NCBI GenBank assembly: GCA_024762845.1
Contig: JANTGQ010000045.1
Span: 1-8,723 of the forward strand
DNA length: 8,723 nt
Direction of reading: 5' to 3'
Source: Nitratifractor sp.
GTDB taxonomy: Bacteria > Campylobacterota > Campylobacteria > Campylobacterales > Sulfurovaceae
Positions within the stretch are counted from its first letter, which is position 1. Every line of letters starts with the position of its first letter. Under the pieces are notes generated by a model, which saw only the letters and a list, made by a program, of their open reading frames with translations, made no database searches and was not told the origin of the DNA. Of the stretch, positions 1 to 5,735 are shown piece by piece. Made by a program: the position numbers and the translations under genes.

Positions 1-230
1 GAGAGGGGAGACTCTCCTTTTAGAATCAGTTTTAGGGTATCGCTTATGACTCCAGGATAACTTAAGGGATTTTTTTTAAATGGAGATATCAATCCTGCAT
101 TACCAAACGAGGTTCCACTGCTAATATCTGACTTATCTATTATACAGACCTCTCTGCCAAGTTCTCTTAGATGGTAGGCAGTCATTAAACCAATAATACC
201 TCCACCGACAATAATGATATCTCGCTTCAT
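1..230 (-). CDS. FAD-dependent oxidoreductase, DadA-like, N-terminal part only
   Basis: The reading frame opens with ATG at 230 and is still open at the window edge, so only about 76 N-terminal residues are visible. Residues 1-20 (MKRDIIIVGGGIIGLMTAYH) form a Rossmann beta-alpha-beta with the GxGxxG dinucleotide-binding motif. A DK pair at the end of beta-2 (about residues 34-35) and the following SSGTSFGNAGLISP segment are typical of the glycine/D-amino-acid oxidase and DadA family, which oxidatively deaminates amino acids with FAD. The start lies 18 bp after the feoA stop with only a weak AAGAGA-like ribosome site, so it is probably co-transcribed with feoA. Substrate cannot be judged from this fragment; sarcosine/glycine oxidase or another DAO-family enzyme are alternatives. 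Any link to nitrogen fixation is unproven. Confidence 0.8.
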   Translation of the reverse strand, partial: MKRDIIIVGGGIIGLMTAYHLRELGREVCIIDKSDISSGTSFGNAGLISPFKKNPLSYPGVISDTLKLILKGESPL

Positions 231-248
231 AACGTCTCTTTTAGATTT

Positions 249-473
249 TTAAATTGCAACCTCAATCATTGCTAATTCATCTCTTCTAATAGCTAAAACG
301 TTGCTATTATTTAGTCGGATGCAGTAGGTTCCTTTAAATAGAGATGTAGACTCTATTGTAAGCTCTGATCCTCTATTGAGCCCTAAAGAGTTTAGACGGC
401 TTCTTAGCTCTTCTTGAGTGTTGATTGCTGTTACTGTTGCGCTCTCTCCTATAGATAAGTGAAGTGGTGACAT
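249..473 (-). CDS. feoA: FeoA family ferrous iron transport accessory protein
   Basis: This 74-residue protein has the FeoA pattern: an N-terminal L-x-x-G-E/x stretch (residues 6-12), the central R-LxSLGLNRGSEL segment (about 25-38) where FeoA proteins carry their conserved LGL-x-x-G turn, and an alternating beta-rich C-terminus ending in an IRRDELAMIEV strand, consistent with a small SH3-like barrel. FeoA proteins work in the cytoplasm with the membrane GTPase FeoB in Fe(II) uptake. No feoB is next to it: the upstream gene is a VWA protein and the downstream one an FAD enzyme. ATG at 473 is preceded by GGGAG at good spacing, and a near-consensus sigma-54 promoter sits 29 bp upstream. This suggests iron-supply demand is tied to the nif regulon. 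A free-standing FeoA-domain regulator is possible instead of a transport partner. Confidence 0.85.
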   Translation of the reverse strand: MSPLHLSIGESATVTAINTQEELRSRLNSLGLNRGSELTIESTSLFKGTYCIRLNNSNVLAIRRDELAMIEVAI

Positions 474-501
474 AGTGTTTCTCCCTTTTTATAACTTTTA
501 C

Positions 502-517
502 TGCAAAAAGTGTTCCA
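502..517 (-). promoter_or_regulatory. Sigma-54 promoter for feoA
   Basis: Read on the minus strand the site is TGGAACACTTTTTGCA, with GG and GC separated by exactly 10 bases, which is the invariant -24/-12 spacing of RpoN promoters (consensus TGGCAC-N5-TTGC). The predicted transcription start is near 491, 18 nt before the feoA ATG, leaving just room for the GGGAG ribosome site. The same 16 bases occur upstream of nifX. No clear NifA site (TGT-N10-ACA) was found in the 200 bp behind it. Confidence 0.85.
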
Positions 518-565
518 AGGTACTAAAGGGCACCGCTAATAACCCTAAATTTATATTGATAAGAA

Positions 566-1681
566 TTAAAATATCACTATACTACGCCCAAACGGTATTT
601 TAGCTCTCTTTTGCGAGAGTGCCCATAGTACCTCGTAAGATGGTGTAATTTTAGGGTAAATTCCCTCTCCATCTGTAAAGTAGAGTAGCATCGAACTCAT
701 TGGCAATCGAGCAGAGATGTACTCGAAAACAGGTCTGTAATCTGTTCCACCACCACCTTTGAGACTAAAGTTCATCTTGTCTCCACTGCGAAATGTGTGG
801 TGGGCATGAACTTTTGCATCAGCAATAATCAGCTCAATTATGATTGTGGGAAAGTTGTTCATTATAGATTTAAACTCATCAATAAATGCACCTAAGAGTT
901 CGTCGTTAATAGAACCGGATGTATCTATTGCAACAACGAGACTTAGCGTATCACTACTGAGCGATGGTAGTGCAATACCTCTGTAGATGTGCTTTTTATT
1001 TGGTGGCATAAATGAGTAATTGTTGCGCATATGTCTATTAATTGCATTATAGAGTTCAAATCTCCAATCGATATTTTTACTCTTTATCTTTTTTGCAAAA
1101 CGTTCAAATCCCAAGGGCATAACACTTTTTTTCATTGCAAGCTCTTTTGAGATTGTAGCTGCATACTCCCACTCCTGCTCCTCTTTTTCAGAAAGGTTTT
1201 TACGATTCAGCAAAGAAAATGGTTTCTCTTGGGTTTGGTTGGTTGGAGGCTCTTGGTCAAAACTATCTACTTCTTCAGTATAGTTGCGTTTTTTTAACTC
1301 TTCGTATATCTCTTCGGCATACATATTTTTAAAGGCTTTGTCATAATTGGCACCTTTGGGTATTGTAAGCCCATTTCTCTTTAGCATAGCATTAATTGCA
1401 TAATCTGTTGCTAATTGCCAAAGCCCACCTCGTCGCTTAAGCTTTCGCTGTTGATGTGCCAAAATATGATGCATAACTGAGTTTGTAAGAATAAAAAAAA
1501 GTTCATCAAGTGAACACTGCTCTATAAAATCAGGATTATATATAAAACGGGAACCATTACTTGCATAGAAGCGAATTTCGCTATTAGATTCATGTTTGAG
1601 TCTCGAAGCCAACATTCCAAAGTAGGGGTATTTGTTGGTAAGTTGACTTTTTGCTTTTGTAAGTTTCTCATGGGTTGTCAT
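566..1681 (-). CDS. VWA-like domain protein with DUF2201-type N-terminal metallopeptidase-like domain
   Basis: The 371-residue protein has two parts. The N-terminal half resembles the DUF2201 putative metallopeptidase-like domain: a helix with MHHILAHQQR at 70-79 followed by WQLATDYAIN at 88-97. The usual catalytic HExxH is not intact (H72-I-L-A-H76, no glutamate), so it is likely non-proteolytic. A charged linker spans about 125-185. The C-terminal half is a von Willebrand A fold with a complete MIDAS: DTSGS at 253-257, the TD of GGGGTD at 313-314 and FTDGEG at 335-340. The ATG overlaps the upstream ATPase stop in an ATGA, so the two are translationally coupled, matching MoxR/VWA pairs such as NorQ/NorD, CbbQ/CbbO and CoxD/CoxE that remodel or metallate enzymes. 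The client is unknown; nitrogenase or its Fe-S machinery is suggested only by location. Confidence 0.88.
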   Translation of the reverse strand: MTTHEKLTKAKSQLTNKYPYFGMLASRLKHESNSEIRFYASNGSRFIYNPDFIEQCSLDELFFILTNSVMHHILAHQQRKLKRRGGLWQLATDYAINAMLKRNGLTIPKGANYDKAFKNMYAEEIYEELKKRNYTEEVDSFDQEPPTNQTQEKPFSLLNRKNLSEKEEQEWEYAATISKELAMKKSVMPLGFERFAKKIKSKNIDWRFELYNAINRHMRNNYSFMPPNKKHIYRGIALPSLSSDTLSLVVAIDTSGSINDELLGAFIDEFKSIMNNFPTIIIELIIADAKVHAHHTFRSGDKMNFSLKGGGGTDYRPVFEYISARLPMSSMLLYFTDGEGIYPKITPSYEVLWALSQKRAKIPFGRSIVIF

Positions 1682-2682
1682 GGTCGTAAGAGAGAGTTAA
1701 ACTTTTTAACCCATAATCCCCAAGAGTTTATATAATCAAGATCAATCTCTCTTTGACGAAGGTCTTGTACTATCATCACTGCAAATTCTCCAGGAAGCAA
1801 GAGGGTGTATCGTAGGAGCTTATCGAGAGTATTTGAGCGGGTATCTTGGTTAATGCGCATTGTAAGAGCAGTTGCAAGAATATGTAAGGCAGCAGTATCG
1901 TTTGGAACCTCACTTGTGGACCCATCAAGAATAGCATCTATATCTGGTAAACTTTTGGCAACAGACTTAAAACCTAGAAAAGATGCAGCCAACTCTTCTC
2001 CTATCGCACCACTTATAATATCTAGCAGAATATCATCTTCTGGTTCTGAAAGAAGAATCTCGTTAACATATTCCCAAGTTCTAGGCGTTGCAAAGGCTTT
2101 CTTGTCACTGCTTGGGTCAAAAGTAAAAAGTGCATCTGGACGATAAGAGATAAATGCAATGATAGTTGGGTCAATACTAAATATTTTTGCCCAAGTCTGC
2201 CAATCTTCTACACTTACTTCAATCTCTAAATGCACAAATCTGTTTGCCAAAGGTGAAGCCATACGAAATACAACACCTTGGTCACTCTCTCTATTTCCAG
2301 CAGCCACTATTGCCCAGCCTTCAGGTAGGGTGTACTCTCCAATTTTTCTATCTAGAATAAGTTGGTATGCAGATGCTTGAACCATGGGAGCCGCAGTATT
2401 GAGTTCATCTAAAAAAAGTATCCCCTCTTCTATACTTCCATCAGGCAAAAATGATGCCGGTGCCCACATTGCGCTGTTATCGTTTGCATTAAAAAAAGGT
2501 ATACCGCGTAAATCTGTAGGGTCAAGCAGTGAGAGGCGTAGGTCAATAAAACCAACTCCCCGCTCTTTTGCTATCTGCGCAACTATTGATGATTTACCAA
2601 CACCGGGAGGTCCCCATAAGAATATTGGTATTTTTCGTATACTTAGGTGCTCTAATGAGCGTTTTACTTTCTCTGGGTACAT
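1678..2682 (-). CDS. MoxR-type AAA+ ATPase
   Basis: This 334-residue protein is a single AAA+ module of the MoxR/dynein-related (AAA_5) kind. Visible motifs are Walker A GPPGVGKS at 24-31, Walker B ILFLDE at 88-93, sensor 1 AAGN at 127-130, a probable arginine finger in ANRF at 146-149 and a sensor-2 region ATPRTWE near 198-204. Such ATPases form rings and act on client enzymes through a VWA partner, which is encoded directly downstream with a 4-bp ATGA overlap. The ATG at 2682 follows GGAG at proper spacing. A 70-bp gap separates it from rpoN, with no convincing terminator or sigma-54 site, so it is probably read from the same transcript. The role in metal-enzyme activation is a family-based inference; the specific client is not visible. 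Confidence 0.9.
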   Translation of the reverse strand: MYPEKVKRSLEHLSIRKIPIFLWGPPGVGKSSIVAQIAKERGVGFIDLRLSLLDPTDLRGIPFFNANDNSAMWAPASFLPDGSIEEGILFLDELNTAAPMVQASAYQLILDRKIGEYTLPEGWAIVAAGNRESDQGVVFRMASPLANRFVHLEIEVSVEDWQTWAKIFSIDPTIIAFISYRPDALFTFDPSSDKKAFATPRTWEYVNEILLSEPEDDILLDIISGAIGEELAASFLGFKSVAKSLPDIDAILDGSTSEVPNDTAALHILATALTMRINQDTRSNTLDKLLRYTLLLPGEFAVMIVQDLRQREIDLDYINSWGLWVKKFNSLLRP

Positions 2683-2752
2683 AAGACTCCTTTACTTTAT
2701 AGTGTTGTATGAAACCGATTATTTACTTAGTGCGGTAATAGTTTAACCCGGA

Positions 2753-4003
2753 TCAAGAGTCAGATACTCCCTTGAGGATATAGAGTCTTTTTCTATCTTT
2801 GGATGATGGGATATCCAATAGTTTTCTATACTTTGTAATTGTTCTTCGAACCATCTTAATCTTATAGCGCTGTGTAACCAAATCAACAAGGTTTTGGTCG
2901 GTTAAAGGTTTTTCGTGTGGTTCATTCTCTATTAAATCAGAAATAAAGTTTTTTACTTCAGAGGAGGAGAGGTCTTTAGAGACAGCATTTGTAAAAAAGG
3001 AACGAAGCGAGAAGAGACCACGATCACATTGAATATACTTATTTGCTACGGCCCGGCTAATGGTTGACTCCTCAAAACCTACCTCATTTGCAATGTCAGA
3101 CATTGTAAGTGGCTTGAGCTCATGCCCGACAAAAAAACCAATTTGACGCTCTACAATCATTAAAACAAGGTTGTAGAGTGTCGATTTACGAAGTTGCAGC
3201 AGGTTTGTGATATCACGTGCCTCTTTTAACTTGGATTTAAGTTCATCACTTTTTGTACTAAAAGGGTCTTTTACTACAATGTCGGGATAGTAGTTGTTAT
3301 TCATTTTAACATGTATATCATCATCTATTTCAATAAAAAAATCAGGTATGATATATGGCTCCTCTTCAAGGTACTCAACTGCAGGAGGGTTATTAAAGCT
3401 CTTAATAAGTGCTGTTGCTTCCTGAAAGAGGTGGTGAGTAGCATACTTTTCAACAGACGAAAGGTTATTTATAAGCTTTTTTGTAAAAACAAAGAGTTTA
3501 TCATCTATTGTAAGATCGAGAAGTTGAAAGTAAAACGCTTCATATGTGTCGAGCGCTCCAACACCTTTGGGCTCTAAAAAACGAAATCTTTGTCGAATAC
3601 TCTCTACAAAACTCTCTGTAACACCACAGTCAATGGCTATCTGTTCCGTATTGCCTTCAAAAAAACCCTCTTTGGAGATATCCATTATGATCTCTTTTGC
3701 AACTCTTTGCGACTTTGGTGTAGGAAAGAGCTTAGAGTCTATCTGCTCCTCTAAGCGCTCATAGAGTGAAGCTTTATATACATTCATATTCTCAATAAAG
3801 TTGCGTCTCTCATCGCTGTTGGATGTTGAGCTGTAGCTTGATTCAAAAGATGACTGATACTCTAAAAACGGATTGGAGTTACTATACTCTTTTAAGATAT
3901 TGTCGAGCTCCTGTATCGGTGCTTGAAGTATCGGTAACCAAAGTTTTAGTGATAGTTGCAGAGACTGTTTCTGCTTATATTGTAGGTTTAGTGAATTTGC
4001 CAT
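2753..4003 (-). CDS. rpoN: RNA polymerase sigma-54 factor
   Basis: The 416-residue protein shows the sigma-54 layout. Region I (about 7-50) is the Q/L-rich activator-responsive segment ending in SNPFLEYQ. Region II is an acidic, variable linker. The core-binding part contains EPKGVGALDTYEAF at 144-157. The -12-recognising helix-turn-helix is at 299-319 (LTMSDIANEVGFEESTISRA), and the RpoN box, which reads the -24 element, is VRRTITKYRK at 385-394 with valine in place of the usual alanine. It directs core polymerase to GG-N10-GC promoters and needs an AAA+ activator such as NifA. Two such promoters flank the block holding this gene. It is a little shorter than the roughly 480-residue E. coli protein, mostly in region II. 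The ATG at 4003 lacks a good Shine-Dalgarno (only AGG 12 nt upstream). It could be the genome's only RpoN or a nif-dedicated paralogue. Confidence 0.96.
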   Translation of the reverse strand: MANSLNLQYKQKQSLQLSLKLWLPILQAPIQELDNILKEYSNSNPFLEYQSSFESSYSSTSNSDERRNFIENMNVYKASLYERLEEQIDSKLFPTPKSQRVAKEIIMDISKEGFFEGNTEQIAIDCGVTESFVESIRQRFRFLEPKGVGALDTYEAFYFQLLDLTIDDKLFVFTKKLINNLSSVEKYATHHLFQEATALIKSFNNPPAVEYLEEEPYIIPDFFIEIDDDIHVKMNNNYYPDIVVKDPFSTKSDELKSKLKEARDITNLLQLRKSTLYNLVLMIVERQIGFFVGHELKPLTMSDIANEVGFEESTISRAVANKYIQCDRGLFSLRSFFTNAVSKDLSSSEVKNFISDLIENEPHEKPLTDQNLVDLVTQRYKIKMVRRTITKYRKLLDIPSSKDRKRLYILKGVSDS

Positions 4004-4019
4004 AATAAAATTATGCCTA

Positions 4020-4040
4020 AGCCTAAAAAGGTTTAGGGCT
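4020..4040 (-). repeat. Small hairpin in the rpoN leader
   Basis: TTTAGG and CCTAAA arms (4032-4037 and 4022-4027) surround a 4-base loop. Allowing one bulged C on the minus strand, the stem extends to 8 pairs spanning 4020-4040. It ends only 16 nt before the rpoN ATG and occupies the place where a ribosome site would be expected. It may be a weak terminator (a short U-rich stretch follows) or a translational brake. Confidence 0.45.
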
Positions 4041-4041
4041 G

Positions 4042-4070
4042 ATTAATTGCGTAAAAAGTTGGCAATTAAT
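4042..4070 (-). terminator. Hairpin at the end of the second ferredoxin gene, possible terminator or RNA stabiliser
   Basis: A perfect 9-bp inverted repeat, ATTAATTGC at 4042-4050 and GCAATTAAT at 4062-4070, with an 11-base loop, begins on the ferredoxin stop codon (TAA at 4068-4066). The stem is AT-rich and not followed by a U-run, so efficient termination is doubtful. It could equally protect the 3' end of a processed ferredoxin mRNA while some transcription continues into rpoN. Confidence 0.4.
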
Positions 4071-4362
4071 ATTTAATTTTTACAAGACCGTTTGGTTTTG
4101 CAATTTTCATCTGACACGCTAGACGTGATTTTGGAGTACAAGTACCAGAACAAATCTCTTTTAATACTTTTACCTCTTTATCTGTTTTTGGGCTTAAAAA
4201 CTCCATTCCAGCCTCTATCTCAACAACACATGTACCACACTCACCATCTCTACAACCAAATGGAAGTGCTGAACCACTTGCCTCTACGATATCTTGAATT
4301 GTGCTTCCCTCTTTAACATTTAGTGCTAAAAAATCGTTTACTATCTCTACTCTTGTTGTCAT
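4066..4362 (-). CDS. 2Fe-2S ferredoxin (plant/adrenodoxin-like beta-grasp)
   Basis: This 98-residue protein contains the 2Fe-2S ligand pattern C37-x4-C42-x2-C45 (PFGCRDGECGTCVV) and the distal C83 in RLACQ, with the beta-grasp order expected of soluble ferredoxins. Two further cysteines, C71 and C75 (CSGTC), lie before the fourth ligand and could bind another metal or form a disulfide. It is a cytoplasmic one-electron carrier. The ATG at 4362 follows AAGGAG at ideal spacing. It sits 57 bp after another 2Fe-2S ferredoxin in the same direction, downstream of the nif operon, so a role in electron supply to nitrogenase or to Fe-S assembly is plausible. Similar small ferredoxins are common in nif clusters of diazotrophs; the exact partner cannot be told. 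Confidence 0.92.
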   Translation of the reverse strand: MTTRVEIVNDFLALNVKEGSTIQDIVEASGSALPFGCRDGECGTCVVEIEAGMEFLSPKTDKEVKVLKEICSGTCTPKSRLACQMKIAKPNGLVKIKY

Positions 4363-4419
4363 TATTTTCTCCTTGTTTAATTTTTGTTAGGTAAAATTTA
4401 CCACTCTACTTAAAACCTT

Positions 4420-4764
4420 CTAGTTATAGAAAGGTTTAATAATTACATCACCTTTAACTAATGTTTGGCAAGCAAGTCTAACCGGTGGGCTTACTGTAAA
4501 CTGCTGGCACTGGTCAGCATCTTTTCTCTTTAGAACACCGAGTTCTACTAATTTGTCTAACTCTTTATCATCGATATAGTTTGTTGGCTCCTTATCTTCG
4601 ATATTCTCATACTTTACAAGACAACTACCGCACTCTCCATCTTGACATTCGAAGTTTACAGGTATACCGTTCTCTTTAGCAACTCTTAGTAGGGGTGTAC
4701 CAATAGATGCATGATACAAGCCATCCTTTTCTCTATCGAAACCGATAAAAATAATTTTTGCCAC
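4420..4764 (-). CDS. 2Fe-2S ferredoxin, resembling the FeSII (Shethna II) nitrogenase-protection protein
   Basis: The 114-residue product has 2Fe-2S ligands C40-x4-C45-x2-C48 (FECQDGECGSCLVK) and C99 in VRLACQT. Between them is a longer insertion (about 52-92) with a YIDDKELDKLVELGVL helix and an extra C86. The combination of an AKENGIPVNFECQDG segment, a lysine/glutamate-rich insertion and PPVRLACQT recalls Azotobacter FeSII, the small ferredoxin that binds oxidised nitrogenase and shields it from oxygen. This likeness is from memory of that family, not from an alignment. The start is GTG at 4764, chosen because AAGGAG lies 6 bases upstream. The gene opens a new transcription unit after the nifZ hairpin, with a complex inverted-repeat leader, and leads into a second ferredoxin. 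An ordinary electron-donor ferredoxin is the alternative. Confidence 0.9.
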   Translation of the reverse strand: MAKIIFIGFDREKDGLYHASIGTPLLRVAKENGIPVNFECQDGECGSCLVKYENIEDKEPTNYIDDKELDKLVELGVLKRKDADQCQQFTVSPPVRLACQTLVKGDVIIKPFYN

Positions 4765-4795
4765 GTGGGTCTCCTTTAGTTATAAATAGGGTTTG

Positions 4796-4855
4796 TTCCA
4801 TATCTCTCAATATGGAATATATATAAGAACAGTGACTATTCTCATATATATTCCA
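4796..4855 (-). repeat. Nested inverted repeats in the ferredoxin leader, possible RNA switch or operator
   Basis: A 17-bp inverted repeat (arms 4813-4829 and 4839-4855, one mismatch, 9-base loop) overlaps a second perfect 8-bp repeat (TTCCATAT at 4796-4803 and ATATGGAA at 4810-4817). The segment 4813-4817 is shared, so the two hairpins are mutually exclusive if transcribed. It lies 32-91 bp upstream of the GTG start of the FeSII-like ferredoxin. No sigma-54 site is present here. It could be a dimeric-regulator operator or an RNA element. Confidence 0.6.
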
Positions 4856-4914
4856 ATTAATCCAAAGAGTAGGCTAATTCAAAGAAGCCAGGAGTCTGTG
4901 AAATTTATATGATT

Positions 4915-4949
4915 ATTAGCTAGCGGAGTGATAAACTTCGCTAGCTAAT
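4915..4949 (-). terminator. Hairpin terminator after nifZ
   Basis: The arms 4915-4929 and 4935-4949 form a 15-bp stem (one G-T pair, outer part ATTAGCTAGCG) around a 5-base loop, 27 bp downstream of the nifZ stop. On the minus strand it is followed by an AU-rich stretch rather than a clean U-run, so it is a probable but imperfect intrinsic terminator closing the nif operon. Confidence 0.65.
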
Positions 4950-4976
4950 CAGACATTTCTTTGGTGCGACACTCTC

Positions 4977-5384
4977 CTAGCTTTTACTCTTCTCTTTTTC
5001 CTTCTCTTCTCGTAAGCGTTGCATCTTCTCTCTATGTGCTTTCATGATAGCCATCTCTTCTGCCACCTCATCTACGTAGTCTTCCATTGCCTCTAGTTCA
5101 TGCTCTCTACATCCTACTACATCTACATCCATATCAGTACCGAAAAAGTGAACCTCATATACACGAATAACCTGCAAAAACTCTCCAACACTTTTTATAT
5201 ACCCAATAGAACTCTTTGGCATCATAAGGCTCCCAATTGGGTTGTGCGGGTATGTCCCGTCGTTTACTACATCTTCTAAAAGTTTCACTTTTTGACCAAC
5301 GTGAAACTTTGCTTCATCTTCGTCGCGTCCAGATCTGCTTGCTGTTACACTGTCATAAAGCTTTACATTTGCATCAACATCCAC
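4977..5384 (-). CDS. nifZ: NifZ family protein, nitrogenase MoFe protein maturation
   Basis: The NifZ domain is clear: FHVGQKVKLLEDVVNDGTYP, then GSLMMPKSSIGYIKSVGEFLQ, a YEVHFF strand, and VVGCREHELE. NifZ assists the second P-cluster assembly step in NifDK together with NifH. After the domain comes an acidic then lysine/glutamate-rich tail of about 45 residues ending EKEKEKSKS, likely a charged helix. I chose GTG at 5384 (135 residues) because AGGAGG sits 5 bases in front of it; the frame stays open to a GTG at 5429, but that would add 15 residues overlapping nifW without a ribosome site. The gene overlaps the nifW stop by 11 bp, indicating coupled translation. A hairpin follows 27 bp after the stop. 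Function is assigned by family, with high confidence. Confidence 0.92.
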   Translation of the reverse strand: MDVDANVKLYDSVTASRSGRDEDEAKFHVGQKVKLLEDVVNDGTYPHNPIGSLMMPKSSIGYIKSVGEFLQVIRVYEVHFFGTDMDVDVVGCREHELEAMEDYVDEVAEEMAIMKAHREKMQRLREEKEKEKSKS

Positions 5385-5724
5385 AGCTTCCTCCTTGGTG
5401 CGTTGCAGGTGTGCAGCTTGCGCAACCACTCAGGTTACCATCTTTAAACATGCCCCAAACATCAGCTGCACTTGGTGCATAGCCAGTTTTAAAGTCACCA
5501 TAAACTTTTAAAAGCGCAAACTTTAAAAAATCTAAAAGCTGTGTTTCATCATCAGGTAAATTTGCCATACCTGTTTTAATCATTGTTCCATACTCTTTCA
5601 TAATATGAAACCTCTTTACATTTACCAGTGACTTATCGTAATCAATTCCAAAAAATTCAAAATAGTCTTCGGCGTCTGTAAGTTCATAAAAATCATCCAA
5701 ACTTATAATTGTTGTCGTTTCCAT
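5374..5724 (-). CDS. nifW: NifW family nitrogenase-stabilising/protective protein
   Basis: Residues 16-45 carry the NifW signature: an acidic DAEDYFEFFGIDYD helix-loop followed by VNVKRFHIMKEYG, where the family has VNVNRLHILKRF. NifW binds the MoFe protein and helps its maturation or oxygen tolerance. At 116 residues it is about family length, but the C-terminus is unusual: a glycine/cysteine tail from about 98 with a CxxC (CASC) and a final CGC, four cysteines that look able to bind metal. The codons for that tail also contain the Shine-Dalgarno of nifZ. The ATG at 5724 follows AAGGAG. The gene lies 11 bp after the P-II gene and overlaps nifZ, inside the nif operon. Confidence 0.92.
   Translation of the reverse strand: METTTIISLDDFYELTDAEDYFEFFGIDYDKSLVNVKRFHIMKEYGTMIKTGMANLPDDETQLLDFLKFALLKVYGDFKTGYAPSAADVWGMFKDGNLSGCASCTPATHQGGSCGC
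5390..5395 (-). promoter_or_regulatory. Ribosome-binding site of nifZ inside nifW
   Basis: AGGAGG on the minus strand, 5 bases before the GTG at 5384, decides the nifZ start. It is read as Gly-Gly codons of the NifW tail, so the same bases serve both genes. Confidence 0.8.
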
Positions 5725-5735
5725 AGTTTCTCCTT

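Noticed and set aside
718..731. TGT-N8-ACA as a NifA upstream activator site for feoA
   Set aside because: Spacing is 8 instead of 10 and it lies within the VWA coding region.
1447..1461. TGGCACATCAACAGC on the minus strand, a GG-N10-GC match inside the VWA gene
   Set aside because: The -12 part is CAGC rather than TTGC and the bases encode a conserved-looking LAHQQ segment; no gene starts shortly downstream. Likely chance.
1805..2746. Open frames on the plus strand opposite the MoxR gene
   Set aside because: They are antisense shadows of a clearly coding AAA+ gene, have low-complexity serine-rich products and no ribosome sites.
4782..4800. TGGAAC ahead of the FeSII-like ferredoxin as a third sigma-54 promoter
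   Set aside because: The bases at the -12 position are AT, not GC, and the implied start would fall inside the ribosome site.
5385..5429. Longer nifZ starting at the GTG at 5429
   Set aside because: It has no ribosome site and would add 15 residues not expected in NifZ; GTG at 5384 follows AGGAGG.
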